A stretch of 64,000 nucleotides of DNA from Candidatus Aminicenantes bacterium UBA6228 (GTDB lineage Bacteria > Acidobacteriota > Aminicenantia > Aminicenantales > Saccharicenantaceae). Position numbers and translations under genes: made by a program. The DNA lies in assembly GCA_002441005.1 (NCBI GenBank), contig DJWO01000009.1, forward strand, positions 476,571-540,570, read 5' to 3'. The notes below the pieces were generated by a model, which worked only from the letters and a program-made list of their open reading frames with translations, had not been told where the DNA came from and made no database searches. Of this stretch, positions 17,759 to 26,074 are shown piece after piece (position 1 is the first letter of the stretch; every line of letters starts with the position of its first letter).

Positions 17759-18474
17759 AGGGTGGACAGCTCCTGCCAGGATACTTCTCTGGCTCCTGCC
17801 GGGAAAGAGGGTCTGAACAGTTCAGTTTTAGAATCTTGATTAAATTTTATTTTTGACAAGCGGAGACGGGCTAAATAACTTTCAGTTTGAAAGATGATCG
17901 TCCTGGGAACCTGATTCCCTGAAAAATAATCTTTAAGTTCAAAACTGAGATCTGCCTTCCTCCCGCTTATTGCCCGGCCGGAAGTTTCACCGGTTATTTC
18001 CCAGCTGCCCCCCAAACGGGCTACCTGCCCGGTCAGTAATCTGGACAAATCCTCAACTGAAATCTGTCCTCCCAGAAACTCACTCAGCAGGAAACTGGTT
18101 GTCCCTTGCCAGACCAGGCGCTCGGACGTTAGATAAAGCGTAGCCGACTCTCCACTGAGCCATAGAATCGATTCCAGTCCTCCCAGAGGATTAAGTACTT
18201 CCAGCCGCGCCCTGGCAACTGGCGTTTCAAAAAAAAAGTTCAAGCGGCATCGCCCCTGTTGCTCAGGAGATTTGAAATAAAAAGAGGCTTGCCCCCTGAA
18301 ATTAAGAATCTCGCCTGGCGGGACCACCAGGGGAGAGCTGGTTACACAGGCGGTAGTGAAGATGATGACCGCTTCAGTCAGAAGCCAAACAAATAAAGGC
18401 AACCAGGCTCCTGTCCCTGGCTGCTGGCTGGCGGCTAAGACCGCCCCCTCTACCCTCTTCTGCCTGTTGATCAA
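17746..18474 (-). CDS. LolB-like outer-membrane lipoprotein
   Basis: 242 residues. A basic N-terminus and hydrophobic core end in a lipobox-like FTTAC (Cys near residue 43). A beta-rich domain follows: FRGQASFYFKSPEQQGRCRLNF, ARLEVLNPLGG, ATLYLTSERLVWQGTT. The pattern resembles LolB/DUF4292 proteins, which accept lipoproteins at the outer membrane. Synteny supports it: lolB-ispE-prs is also the E. coli order. The only in-frame start before the signal is TTG at 18474, overlapping the previous stop (TTGA), with a weak ribosome site. No strict LolB residue can be confirmed by eye. Confidence 0.6.
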   Translation of the reverse strand: MINRQKRVEGAVLAASQQPGTGAWLPLFVWLLTEAVIIFTTACVTSSPLVVPPGEILNFRGQASFYFKSPEQQGRCRLNFFFETPVARARLEVLNPLGGLESILWLSGESATLYLTSERLVWQGTTSFLLSEFLGGQISVEDLSRLLTGQVARLGGSWEITGETSGRAISGRKADLSFELKDYFSGNQVPRTIIFQTESYLARLRLSKIKFNQDSKTELFRPSFPAGAREVSWQELSTLWKK

Positions 18475-18740
18475 TCTAGTTTGAATCCGTAGTCCTCAGT
18501 TTTTTTCTTTTTAGACTTGGCTTGTTCATCGCCGGCTGGCGGGGAAGTTTCAGATTTTTTAGGCTGGCCTCCCAGGTCAAACTTATAATCTCTTACTGTC
18601 ACCCTTTTTTTCCTCTTCCTGGTCACCGGGTAAAAAGGCGAACGAATCCTCCGGCCAAAACAGGACAGGTTAGGATTGATAATCATCAGGACAATAAAAA
18701 GGCCAAAGACGATAAGAATAGCATAAATTGTCCAGCTCAT
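18471..18740 (-). CDS. Small single-pass membrane protein of unknown function
   Basis: 89 residues. One N-terminal membrane segment (residues ~4-22) is followed by a basic cytoplasmic tail. The tail contains two similar short motifs, RDYKFDLGG (around 50) and EDYGFKLD at the very C-terminus, separated by a Lys/Ser/Pro-rich linker. I do not recognise a family. It overlaps the lolB-like gene and may be co-translated with it. The repeated aromatic motif suggests a docking peptide, which is inference. Confidence 0.6.
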   Translation of the reverse strand: MSWTIYAILIVFGLFIVLMIINPNLSCFGRRIRSPFYPVTRKRKKRVTVRDYKFDLGGQPKKSETSPPAGDEQAKSKKKKTEDYGFKLD

Positions 18741-18827
18741 AGCTATCTACCTGCCTTTATTTAACAATCCATAATTATTATAGATTTATCAATTATATTT
18801 GGCAATCTAATCTGTCGGCCAAGTCTC

Positions 18828-20273
18828 TTATTTTTCCCCAAAAACGAGTGCTTCAAATTTAAAAAGAGAGCCAGATTTTTTCCAGGCCTGGTCAGGCAAG
18901 CCGGCTTTCCGGCAAACTTCTTTAAGAAAAGTCTCTTTGTCCCAGCCAAATTCGCTGGCCACTTGAGGCAGCAGCAAGCCGCTCCGGCCATTCTGCTGGA
19001 TGATCAAACCATGCTGGCCAATCCTGATGTCAGAAATAGCCTGAACTGGCTCTGGCCGGGTCAGAATAGAAATTTCTATTTTGAGCTTATTTAGTTCTGA
19101 AGGCTTGACCGGGGAAAATCTCGGATCCTCGACAGCTGCATAGACCGCGGCTTGAATAACAGCTTGAAACAGGGGATAAACGGGATCAACAAAACCAATG
19201 CAGCCCCGGAGTTCACCTTTTTCCGTCAGGGTTACAAAAGCACCCCTCTTCTCCAGGAAGTCTGGATTGGAAGTTTCATAAGTCAAAAATTCCCTGTTGG
19301 CCAAATAATGCTCAATAGATTTTCTGGCTAAGGCCAGCAGTTCCTGTTGTTCGTTGTTACTCAAGCCCAGAGCAGCTCTGTTTGCCTGGAGATAAACGGC
19401 GGCTGATAGATAGCCAACTATCCGATCGGCTGGCCCGCCGGCTGAAGTCGAATCACCTGACTTGAGTATTTCAACTTTGGCCTGCCCAAGCTTCTGAGTA
19501 TAAAGCAGGAGCGTGAGGACGGGTCCGCCTCCACACATCACGTTTTCCCCTCTCTCTATCTGGCGCAGCAGGGTTTTGATCTCCATGGACTTTAAAAGCT
19601 CGATGGTCTTACCGTCCTGTATGTCTGCTGCTTCTCTGGTCAGAAAATGCGACAGGTCCGTCGAGGCGACAACCAGTGCTTTCCGCCCCGGCAAGGTCTT
19701 GGCCAAAGCTGCGGCCAGGCGGCTGATTGTATCTTCAGTCTGATAGCCCATGACGACCGGCACTATTTTTGCCTGAGGAAAGATTCTCTGGATAAAAGGA
19801 ACCTGGACTTCGATTGAATGTTCCTGGCGGTGGGCCTCGGGGATAAATCTATAGCCGGAGACTTTAGCCAGCTCGCCGGCCAGAGCGCTATCCACCTCGG
19901 CCACGCCCAGCGGTGTCTCAAAACCTCCATTTTGATAAATGGAACAACCTTCAAATCTAGTCTGGTGAGAAGGGCCAATGATAACCACTGTCGAGATATC
20001 GAGCCCTTTGGCCAGCTTGTAGCCGCTGGCGGCTATCTGACCGGCATAGACATAGCCGGCGTGGGGAGAAATGAGCCCGATTAGCTGGCCGTTTACGGCA
20101 GGTGGATTAGCTGTCTCAAGATAATGATCAATTAAATAGGCCAGGCGGGCCGGGTCAGCTTCATAAAACTGACCAGCCCAGACCGGCTTTCTGATCCCTT
20201 GAGCCAGGCCGGAATCAACCAGCAAGCCTCCTGCCAATAAGACCAGAGCCAGGGCCGGAAGCTTCATTTTCAT
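18828..20273 (-). CDS. Exported Memo-AMMECR1 fusion (AmmeMemoRadiSam B + A)
   Basis: 481 residues. An apparent signal peptide (residues 1-25, cleavage near GLAQG) precedes a Memo domain (about 28-295) and an AMMECR1 domain (about 305-480). Memo-type putative metal ligands are present: H71 (SPHAGYVYAG), H103 (IGPSHQ) and C247 (VMCGGGP), with EHSIEVQ and STDLSHF conserved. AMMECR1 carries its hallmark LRGCIGF at 355-361. These families occur with a radical-SAM partner in many prokaryotes, but the biochemical role is unclear. No radical-SAM gene is adjacent. The signal peptide would place a normally cytoplasmic pair outside the inner membrane. The ATG at 20273 follows GAGAGG. Confidence 0.87.
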   Translation of the reverse strand: MKMKLPALALVLLAGGLLVDSGLAQGIRKPVWAGQFYEADPARLAYLIDHYLETANPPAVNGQLIGLISPHAGYVYAGQIAASGYKLAKGLDISTVVIIGPSHQTRFEGCSIYQNGGFETPLGVAEVDSALAGELAKVSGYRFIPEAHRQEHSIEVQVPFIQRIFPQAKIVPVVMGYQTEDTISRLAAALAKTLPGRKALVVASTDLSHFLTREAADIQDGKTIELLKSMEIKTLLRQIERGENVMCGGGPVLTLLLYTQKLGQAKVEILKSGDSTSAGGPADRIVGYLSAAVYLQANRAALGLSNNEQQELLALARKSIEHYLANREFLTYETSNPDFLEKRGAFVTLTEKGELRGCIGFVDPVYPLFQAVIQAAVYAAVEDPRFSPVKPSELNKLKIEISILTRPEPVQAISDIRIGQHGLIIQQNGRSGLLLPQVASEFGWDKETFLKEVCRKAGLPDQAWKKSGSLFKFEALVFGEK

Positions 20274-20291
20274 GATTGCCTCTCTTTTTTA

Positions 20292-20320
20292 ATATTAAGC
20301 TTTTAGAGCTCCGCTGGCAA
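20292..20320 (-). promoter_or_regulatory. Candidate promoter for the Memo-AMMECR1 gene
   Basis: On the minus strand, TTGCCA (20315-20320) and TAATAT (20292-20297) are 17 bases apart and 18 bases upstream of the ATG at 20273. The predicted leader would just include the GAGAGG ribosome site. Confidence 0.45.
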
Positions 20321-20377
20321 ATAAACAATTTTTTAAGGAAAATCGGCAAAAAATTGCATAAAAATAGCCCTAACCTG

Positions 20378-20406
20378 TTGACAATCCACAGCTTTTAGGG
20401 AAAAAT
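20378..20406 (+). promoter_or_regulatory. Candidate promoter for the 41-residue ORF
   Basis: A perfect TTGACA (20378-20383) is followed after 17 bases by AAAAAT (20401-20406), a 4/6 match to TATAAT. The predicted start of transcription falls at or just before the ribosome site of the small ORF at 20425. Confidence 0.35.
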
Positions 20407-20424
20407 TTAGGTAGGAAGGCAAAA

Positions 20425-20550
20425 ATGAAGAAGTTATTGAAGTTTCTCTTAATTATAACCTCGATTTTTTCCATGTTTTTGGTTGGCTTCCATTTGGGCC
20501 AGGAAAAAGAAAAAGCCAGAATCCCTAAGTTTCAGGACGACCAGGATTAA
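20425..20550 (+). CDS. 41-residue putative secreted or membrane peptide
   Basis: ATG at 20425 follows AGGAAGG (20413-20419). The product has a basic start (MKKLLKF), a hydrophobic stretch to about residue 25 (ending FLVGFHLG), and a charged tail (QEKEKARIPKFQDDQD). A hairpin followed by T-runs begins at its stop codon, which makes it a self-contained transcription unit. No family is recognised. The signal-like segment could anchor it in the inner membrane or lead to a ~17-residue secreted peptide. Confidence 0.55.
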   Translation: MKKLLKFLLIITSIFSMFLVGFHLGQEKEKARIPKFQDDQD

Positions 20551-20580
20551 TCCTGTAACTTACGGGTTTAATATTTTTTC
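20546..20580 (+). terminator. Intrinsic terminator after the 41-residue ORF
   Basis: ATTAA (20546-20550) pairs with TTAAT (20568-20572). Inside it, six more pairs (20552-20557 with 20561-20566) close a three-base loop. A run of T (20574-20579) follows, with another T-run shortly after. Confidence 0.55.
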
Positions 20581-20653
20581 AATTTTTTGTCTCTTTGATT
20601 AAGTCAGCGCGGATCAAAATAGTCTGGATATTAATCCTTCATTTTATTTCTGC

Positions 20654-20659
20654 TATAAT
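20654..20659 (+). promoter_or_regulatory. -10 box candidate upstream of the FmdB gene
   Basis: A perfect TATAAT lies 50 bases before the ATG at 20709. No convincing -35 element is present at the expected distance, so an extended or activator-dependent promoter is possible. Confidence 0.35.
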
Positions 20660-20708
20660 TTAAAAATTATAAGATTTAACTTTAGCAGTTGGCTTCAGGA
20701 GAAAGACA

Positions 20709-20990
20709 ATGCCGATATATGAGTACCGCTGCCAGAAATGTCATCGGACCTTTGAAGTTATGCAAAAATTAAAAGATAAACCTCTGGATAAATGCCCTCA
20801 TTGCCGGGGCCGGCTGGTCAGGTTGATTTCCTCGCCGGCTATCCAGTTTAAGGGTTCTGGCTGGTATATAACCGACTATGCTCATAAGAATTCCCCTTCT
20901 GGAGATAATGGTCATAAAAAAGATCAGGCTGAAACGATTGAGGACAGCCAGAACAATAAAAAGCCGGAGCGTCCAGCCGCTGGCAAATAG
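20709..20990 (+). CDS. FmdB-family zinc ribbon protein
   Basis: 93 residues. The N-terminal MPIYEYRCQKCHRTFEVMQK with C8xxC11 and a second CPHC pair forms the FmdB/CxxC-CxxC-SSSS regulatory zinc ribbon. The motif RLISSPAIQFKGSGWYITDY is conserved in the family. The last ~35 residues are a hydrophilic, low-complexity tail. FmdB proteins are putative regulators; the target is unknown. The ATG follows AGGAGA. It precedes the GT9 gene by only a few bases. Confidence 0.85.
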   Translation: MPIYEYRCQKCHRTFEVMQKLKDKPLDKCPHCRGRLVRLISSPAIQFKGSGWYITDYAHKNSPSGDNGHKKDQAETIEDSQNNKKPERPAAGK

Positions 20991-21032
20991 TATCTTTTGA
21001 CAGTTATCCGTGCTGGCGATAGAATTAGCCTG

Positions 21033-22046
21033 ATGAAAGTTCTGGTTTATCTCCCGCCCTCCCTGGGTGCCTCACTCTTATCACTTCCCTGTCTCAAGTC
21101 CTGGCAAGCTAACTTCCCGGAGGCTGAAATCCATCTTCTGTTGAGCCCTTCGCTGGAAGGGTTATTTTCGGCCATTTTACCTGACTATCACCTGATTCCG
21201 GTAAGCGAAGTCAAGGACATCACCCGGCTGAGAAGAACCGCCAATCAACTGAAAAAAATGAACGTTGACTTTGGCCTGCTTCTGGACAATTCTTTTACTT
21301 CAGCCCTGCTTTTCTACCTGGCCAGAATACCAGAACGCTGGGGGTATGATCATGAAGGCCGGGGTTTCATGCTCACCAGGAAATTCAGGGTGAGGGCCAC
21401 CGATCCCCCCATCCATCTAAAAGATTATTACCTGAATCTTTTAAAGAAAGTCGGGCTGAGGCTGGCTGACGATTCCTTTCAATTGACCGTGTCCAGCCCG
21501 GGCCTGCTCCGGACTGATAAACTTTTACAGGACTTTGGTTTAACTTCTGACCGGCCTATTATTGCTATTAAACCTGGATCGAGCTTCGGACCAGCCCGCA
21601 TCTGGCCAGTCCAGCATCAGGCAGAACTTATAGACAGGCTGAGAGCTGAGCTCTACCAGGTCATCCTGATCGGGTCAGCCGCCAGTCGTCCTGTCGCCCA
21701 GGCCATCCAGAGCAGTCTGGGACAGAAGGTCGTTGATCTGACCGGACGGCTTGAACTCGAAGATCTGCCTTTCTTGCTGACCCGCTGTCAGGCTTTGGTG
21801 GGTAACGACTCCGGCTTGACTCACCTGGCTAATTTCCTGGGCTTACCGGTCGTCGCCCTGTATGGCCCGACAGATCCAGAGACCTGCGGTCCGATCAGGC
21901 AGCCAGTTGCTATTTTGAAAAAGCCCGCTCCATGTTCTCCTTGTTTTTATAAAACCTGCCCGTATGATCAACGCTGCCTTAATAACATCCAGTCAGAAGA
22001 AGTCTACCAGGCTCTACAAAGTTTATTAAAGTTTAAATCACTATAG
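21033..22046 (+). CDS. Glycosyltransferase family 9 (ADP-heptose:LPS heptosyltransferase-like)
   Basis: 337 residues from the ATG at 21033 (MKVLVYLPPSLGASLLSLPCL). An upstream TTG at 20997 is less family-like and neither start has a strong ribosome site. Two Rossmann halves are visible. Nucleotide-sugar motifs are KPGSSFGPARIWPV and GNDSGLTHLANFLGLPVVALYGPTDP. A C-terminal cysteine group (PCSPCFYKTCPYDQRC) is common in GT9. It probably adds heptose to LPS core at the inner membrane; the exact sugar is not shown by sequence. Confidence 0.85.
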   Translation: MKVLVYLPPSLGASLLSLPCLKSWQANFPEAEIHLLLSPSLEGLFSAILPDYHLIPVSEVKDITRLRRTANQLKKMNVDFGLLLDNSFTSALLFYLARIPERWGYDHEGRGFMLTRKFRVRATDPPIHLKDYYLNLLKKVGLRLADDSFQLTVSSPGLLRTDKLLQDFGLTSDRPIIAIKPGSSFGPARIWPVQHQAELIDRLRAELYQVILIGSAASRPVAQAIQSSLGQKVVDLTGRLELEDLPFLLTRCQALVGNDSGLTHLANFLGLPVVALYGPTDPETCGPIRQPVAILKKPAPCSPCFYKTCPYDQRCLNNIQSEEVYQALQSLLKFKSL

Positions 22047-22077
22047 ACGGGCCGTAGCTCATCCGAAAGACAGGCCA

Positions 22078-24225
22078 ATGATCCGCTTTGATGATATCGT
22101 CGAAAAAATTCAAGGGGACTATACAGAAAAAGATATCAGAACCTTGCAAAAGGCTTATATTTTCGCCGCCCGGGCCCACCAGGGCCAGATTCGGCGGTCC
22201 GGCGAGCCCTATCTGAGCCATCCGCTGGAAGTGACCAATATCCTGGCCGAAATGCACCTTGATCTGACTACTTTGATTGCAGCTCTTCTCCATGATGTGC
22301 CTGAAGATACAGAAGTCACCCTGGCTGAAATCCGGGAAAACTTCGGCCGGGAGGTCGCTACTCTGGTCGAAGGGGTGACAAAAATCAGCCGGGTCGAGGA
22401 TACTTCGCCTGAAGATATCAGGGCTGAGACCATCAGAAAAATCATTCTGGCTATGACCGATGACCTGAGAGTAATTTTTATCAAACTGGCTGACCGCTGG
22501 CATAACTTGAAAACTTTGCATTTTTTAAGCGAGGATAAGCAGAAACGAATTGCCCGGGAAACTCTGGATATTTATGCTCCGATTGCTAACCGCTTAGGCA
22601 TGGGGCGGATCAGAGCTGAACTGGAAGAGCTATCTTTCCGCTACGTTGATCCGGATGAGTATTTCCGCCTGGTTGCTATGGTTGAACCAGCCCTCAAAAA
22701 GGGTGAAAAAGAATTGAAGAAGTTCAAAAAAGAGATGGAGCAGCTGTTGAAGGATAACCACCTGGAGGTAGAAGTTCAATCCCGGATTAAGCGGCTTTAT
22801 AGCATTTATATCAAGATGCAGAAAAAAAATATTGAGTTTGATCAGGTCTACGATTTTCTGGCCCTGCGCATCATCACCGATTCGGTTAAAAGCTGCTATG
22901 CCGCTCTGGGGATTATTCATCAGCGCTGGCCGCATTTGCCTCAACGTTTTCACGATTATATTGCTATGCCGAAAAGCAACCTCTATCAATCGCTGCACAC
23001 GACCATCATTACTGAAAACAAGCAAACGTTTGAAATTCAAATCAGAACCAGAGAGATGCATGAACTGGCGGAAAATGGCATTGCTGCCCACTGGAAATAC
23101 AAAGAGGGAGCTCCTTCGGGTCTTGGTTCTGAAGATCAAAGGCTCCAGTGGTTGAGGGAAATCGCCACTCTGTTCAGCGAGCAAAAAAATTCAAAGGAAT
23201 TCCTGAAAAATCTTAAAATCAATTTGATCCCGGAAGAAATTTACGCTTTTACTCCGAAAGGAAAAGTGATCAGCTTACCACCGGGTGCAACCGCTCTCGA
23301 TTTTGCCTTTAAGATCCACACCGAAATCGGCCTACAGGCCCAAGAGGCCAGGATTAACGGAGAAATTATGCCCATCAAAACCACCTTGAAGAGCGGCGAT
23401 ATAGTGGAGATAATCACTTCGGCTGAGCGCAGCCCTCACCGTAGCTGGCTAAACTGGGTGGCCACAGCTTCAGCCCGGCAACAAATTAAAAAATATCTTA
23501 ATTTAAAAAAGCGCAGCCTGAGCATCGCCCTGGGTAAAAAACTATGGGACAAAGAATTAAAAAAGTATAAACTGCCGGCTGACTTTCTAAATGAAGCCGA
23601 GCTGCTCCAGCGGCTTAATCAGCAATTAGGCTGGCCATTAAACGATCTGGATGATTTTTATTATCTGGCTGGTTCTGGCCAGCTGATCATTAATGAAGAA
23701 TTTATCAAGGGTCTCCACTCCGGAGTCAAGCGGCCGGCAGGCTTATTCAAAAAAATGGTGGAGACCATTGCCGGCCGGCCAGCTGGAATGAGATTAGTCA
23801 TTAAAGATCCGGAAGAGCAAATGATCCATTTGGCCCGCTGTTGCTCCCCGATTAAAGGCGAGCCGGTGGTTGGCTATCTGACCAGCGGCAAGGGCTTGAC
23901 TGTTCATGCCCAGCGGTGCCATCTGGTCCAGAAAGAAATTCTCGACAGCCAGAGGCTGGTTGAGGTCGCCTGGGATCCGGCTTATCCAGGCCTGTTTAAG
24001 GCCAGATTAATGATTAAGGCCAAGGACTCGCCCGGGGTATTAGCCCGGGTAGCCACCGCTGTGGCCGAACTCAAAGGAAACATTTCCAGAGCAGAAGTGA
24101 AAACAGGCAGTGATGGTCAGGCCATCATGTCTCTGGAAGTAGATATCAATGATTTAGCCCATCTTGAGGAACTTTCAAAAAAAATTGGGCGCCTGCAGGA
24201 TATTTATTCAGTAGTGCGGGAATAA
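22078..24225 (+). CDS. Bifunctional (p)ppGpp synthetase/hydrolase, RelA/SpoT family
   Basis: 715 residues, full length. Order: an HD hydrolase domain (HSHPLEV-like SHPLEVTNIL, then LLHDVPEDTEV around residue 73), a synthetase domain (YDFLALRII, RFHDYIAMPKSNLYQSLHT), TGS (EEIYAFTPKGKVISLPPGATALDFAF), a zinc-finger/helical region (ARCCSPIKGEPVVGYL) and a C-terminal ACT domain (KDSPGVLARVATAVAELKGNI). Hydrolase residues (HD) are retained, so it is likely bifunctional. It controls the stringent response. It converges on rpmB with one base between the stops. Confidence 0.94.
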   Translation: MIRFDDIVEKIQGDYTEKDIRTLQKAYIFAARAHQGQIRRSGEPYLSHPLEVTNILAEMHLDLTTLIAALLHDVPEDTEVTLAEIRENFGREVATLVEGVTKISRVEDTSPEDIRAETIRKIILAMTDDLRVIFIKLADRWHNLKTLHFLSEDKQKRIARETLDIYAPIANRLGMGRIRAELEELSFRYVDPDEYFRLVAMVEPALKKGEKELKKFKKEMEQLLKDNHLEVEVQSRIKRLYSIYIKMQKKNIEFDQVYDFLALRIITDSVKSCYAALGIIHQRWPHLPQRFHDYIAMPKSNLYQSLHTTIITENKQTFEIQIRTREMHELAENGIAAHWKYKEGAPSGLGSEDQRLQWLREIATLFSEQKNSKEFLKNLKINLIPEEIYAFTPKGKVISLPPGATALDFAFKIHTEIGLQAQEARINGEIMPIKTTLKSGDIVEIITSAERSPHRSWLNWVATASARQQIKKYLNLKKRSLSIALGKKLWDKELKKYKLPADFLNEAELLQRLNQQLGWPLNDLDDFYYLAGSGQLIINEEFIKGLHSGVKRPAGLFKKMVETIAGRPAGMRLVIKDPEEQMIHLARCCSPIKGEPVVGYLTSGKGLTVHAQRCHLVQKEILDSQRLVEVAWDPAYPGLFKARLMIKAKDSPGVLARVATAVAELKGNISRAEVKTGSDGQAIMSLEVDINDLAHLEELSKKIGRLQDIYSVVRE

Positions 24226-24226
24226 A

Positions 24227-24418
24227 TTAAACCGCCTTTTTCACCCGGCCTGAACGAAGGCAGCGGGTGCAGACCCACATTTTTTTGGTGCCCTGGTCGG
24301 TTGCCACCCGAACTTCCTGGAGGTTGGGACTCCATTTTTTGGGCGAAGCTTTATGAGAATGGCTGACACTATGACCAAACTGAGGACCTTTATGACAAAT
24401 CTCACAAACTTTTGGCAT
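24227..24418 (-). CDS. rpmB: 50S ribosomal protein L28
   Basis: 63 residues. CEICHKGPQFGHSVSHSHK at the start and the C-terminal VCTRCLRSGRVKK give the two CxxC pairs of the zinc-binding bL28 form. RKWSPNLQ-type segment KKWSPNLQEVRV is also conserved. The ATG at 24418 has only a weak purine-rich ribosome site. A promoter is seen at 24463-24491. Confidence 0.95.
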   Translation of the reverse strand: MPKVCEICHKGPQFGHSVSHSHKASPKKWSPNLQEVRVATDQGTKKMWVCTRCLRSGRVKKAV

Positions 24419-24462
24419 ATTTACTCTCTTCTCTTGAAATTAGCCTGGCAGGCTAAAGCAGA

Positions 24463-24491
24463 TGTATAGCATAAAACCGGGCTAAAAGCAA
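24463..24491 (-). promoter_or_regulatory. Candidate promoter for rpmB
   Basis: On the minus strand, TTGCTT (24486-24491) and TATACA (24463-24468) are separated by 17 bases and lie ~45 bases upstream of the rpmB ATG. The -35 matches that of the glutamate dehydrogenase promoter. Confidence 0.45.
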
Positions 24492-24649
24492 CCGCTTCTA
24501 TTGATTTCTTCAGAACGGACTACGGCCCGTCCCCGGGCGGAAGTCTGGCCACCAACCAGATCAAATTTGAAAACTTTCTGCTTGAAATTCAGCGGTGAGC
24601 ATGGTAAGATGGCTGCCGAATCCCCCACCCGGAAAGTGGCGGGGATTAC

Positions 24650-24681
24650 TTTTCCACAGTTGTGGATATTTCTGTGGAAAT
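24650..24681. promoter_or_regulatory. Cluster of three DnaA-box-like sites upstream of dnaA
   Basis: TTTTCCACA (24650-24658), TGTGGATAT (24661-24669, reverse of ATATCCACA) and TGTGGAAAT (24673-24681, reverse of ATTTCCACA) are each one or two mismatches from TTATCCACA. They sit within 32 bases, just 13 bases before the dnaA ATG. The outer two form a perfect TTTCCACAG/CTGTGGAAA inverted repeat. They fit DnaA autoregulation and possibly part of oriC. Confidence 0.6.
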
Positions 24682-24694
24682 CTTGCTGGGCAAA

Positions 24695-26026
24695 ATGAAG
24701 ACTGGAGATAAATCTAATCCCTGGAATCAGATACTGGCTGAGATAAAAAGCCGGGTTGAAGATAACGCTTTTGAAACCTGGTTTGAGCCTACCTCTTATA
24801 TCGGTGAAGAAGGCGATATCCTCTATATCAAGGTACCTAACTCGTATTTTAAGGACTGGCTGAGCTTCCATTATTCTAACCTGATCAATGAGTCGTCCCG
24901 CCAACTCTTTAACCATCCATTTGACATTAAATACATCTACGACGAAAGTCCTGGCTCCTTTCTCCGTAATTCACCTGAAGAAAGAAAAATCGAGCAGGCT
25001 ATTATTCAAAGCGCTAATCTGAATCCGAATTATACTTTTGAAAATTTTGTGGTTGGCTCCTGTAATCAATTCGCTCAGGCAGCAGCGGTGGCAGTGGCTA
25101 AAAACCCGGCCAAATCCTACAATCCCTTGTTCATCTATGGCGGCGCCGGCCTGGGTAAAACTCACCTGATGAATGCCATTGGGCATCACCTGATGCACAA
25201 CAATGCCAAGCTGAAAGTGTTGTATGTGACTACCGAGCGTTTCATGAATGAATTAATTAACCATCTCCAGTATGGAAAAATCCTGGAATTCCGTCAAAAA
25301 TACCGGGCGGTTGATATTCTCTTGATAGATGATATTCACTATATTGCTGGCCGGGAACGAACCAAAGAAGAATTTTTCCACACTTTTAATCACCTCTATG
25401 ATAATCAAAAACAAATTGTTCTCTCCAGTGATTGTCCGCCCAAAGATATTCCCAATCTGGAAGACCGGTTTCGCTCCCGTTTTGAATGGGGACTGATCGC
25501 TGACCTGAAACCCCCCGATATTGAAACCCGGATCGCCATCTTAAAAAAGAAAGCTGAACTGGAAGGTACGAACCTGCCCGAGCCTGTCGCTCTCTATATA
25601 GCTGACAAGGTTCATTCGAATATCAGGGAACTCGAAGGTTATTTAAGAAGGGTGATTGCCTATGGCTCTTTAAAAGGAGCTACGATTGACCTGGACCTGG
25701 CCAAAGAGGCCCTCAAGGGACTGCTGGATGCCTCAGCCAATTTAATCAGCATAGAAAAGATACAAAAGGTCGTCAGCGCTCAGTACAAAATAAAACCATC
25801 AGAACTAAGATCAAAGAATAATTCGCCCAAAATTTCTTTCCCCAGGCAAATTGCTATGTACCTGGCCAAGGAATTAACCGAGAACTCTCTTCAGGAAATC
25901 GGGAAAAAATTCGGCGGCAAACACCATACTACTGTTCTGCACAGTATCAGAAAAATAGAGAAATTAAGACAGGCTGACCCTGAATTCAACAGGGAAATTA
26001 ACAGGCTTTTAAGCTTCTTACAATGA
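24695..26026 (+). CDS. dnaA: Chromosomal replication initiator protein DnaA
   Basis: 443 residues from the ATG at 24695 (MKTGDKSNPWNQILAEI). A GTG at 24662 inside the DnaA-box cluster is possible but less likely. Domain I (WNQIL...FETWFEPTSY) and a short domain II precede the AAA+ domain, which carries FVVGSCNQFAQAA, Walker A GGAGLGKTHLMNAIG and Walker B ILLIDDIHYIAGRE. Domain IV with the DnaA signature GGKHHTTVLHSIRKIE follows. It opens the origin. dnaN follows after 118 bases. Confidence 0.95.
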   Translation: MKTGDKSNPWNQILAEIKSRVEDNAFETWFEPTSYIGEEGDILYIKVPNSYFKDWLSFHYSNLINESSRQLFNHPFDIKYIYDESPGSFLRNSPEERKIEQAIIQSANLNPNYTFENFVVGSCNQFAQAAAVAVAKNPAKSYNPLFIYGGAGLGKTHLMNAIGHHLMHNNAKLKVLYVTTERFMNELINHLQYGKILEFRQKYRAVDILLIDDIHYIAGRERTKEEFFHTFNHLYDNQKQIVLSSDCPPKDIPNLEDRFRSRFEWGLIADLKPPDIETRIAILKKKAELEGTNLPEPVALYIADKVHSNIRELEGYLRRVIAYGSLKGATIDLDLAKEALKGLLDASANLISIEKIQKVVSAQYKIKPSELRSKNNSPKISFPRQIAMYLAKELTENSLQEIGKKFGGKHHTTVLHSIRKIEKLRQADPEFNREINRLLSFLQ

Positions 26027-26074
26027 GTAGTATCAATAAATTAAGAAAGATTTACACATTTTCAAGCTCTCTTC

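Noticed and set aside
22630..23184. 184-residue minus-strand ORF inside the RelA/SpoT gene
   Set aside because: It lies fully antisense to the conserved synthetase region and has no recognisable features.
24501..24698. 65-residue plus-strand ORF ending in ATGA overlap with dnaA
   Set aside because: The overlap is suggestive, but the protein is compositionally odd and spans the DnaA boxes; there is no ribosome site.
24482..24916. 144-residue minus-strand ORF opposite the dnaA start
   Set aside because: It covers the DnaA boxes and the start of dnaA, has no domain and has composition of a complementary-strand shadow.
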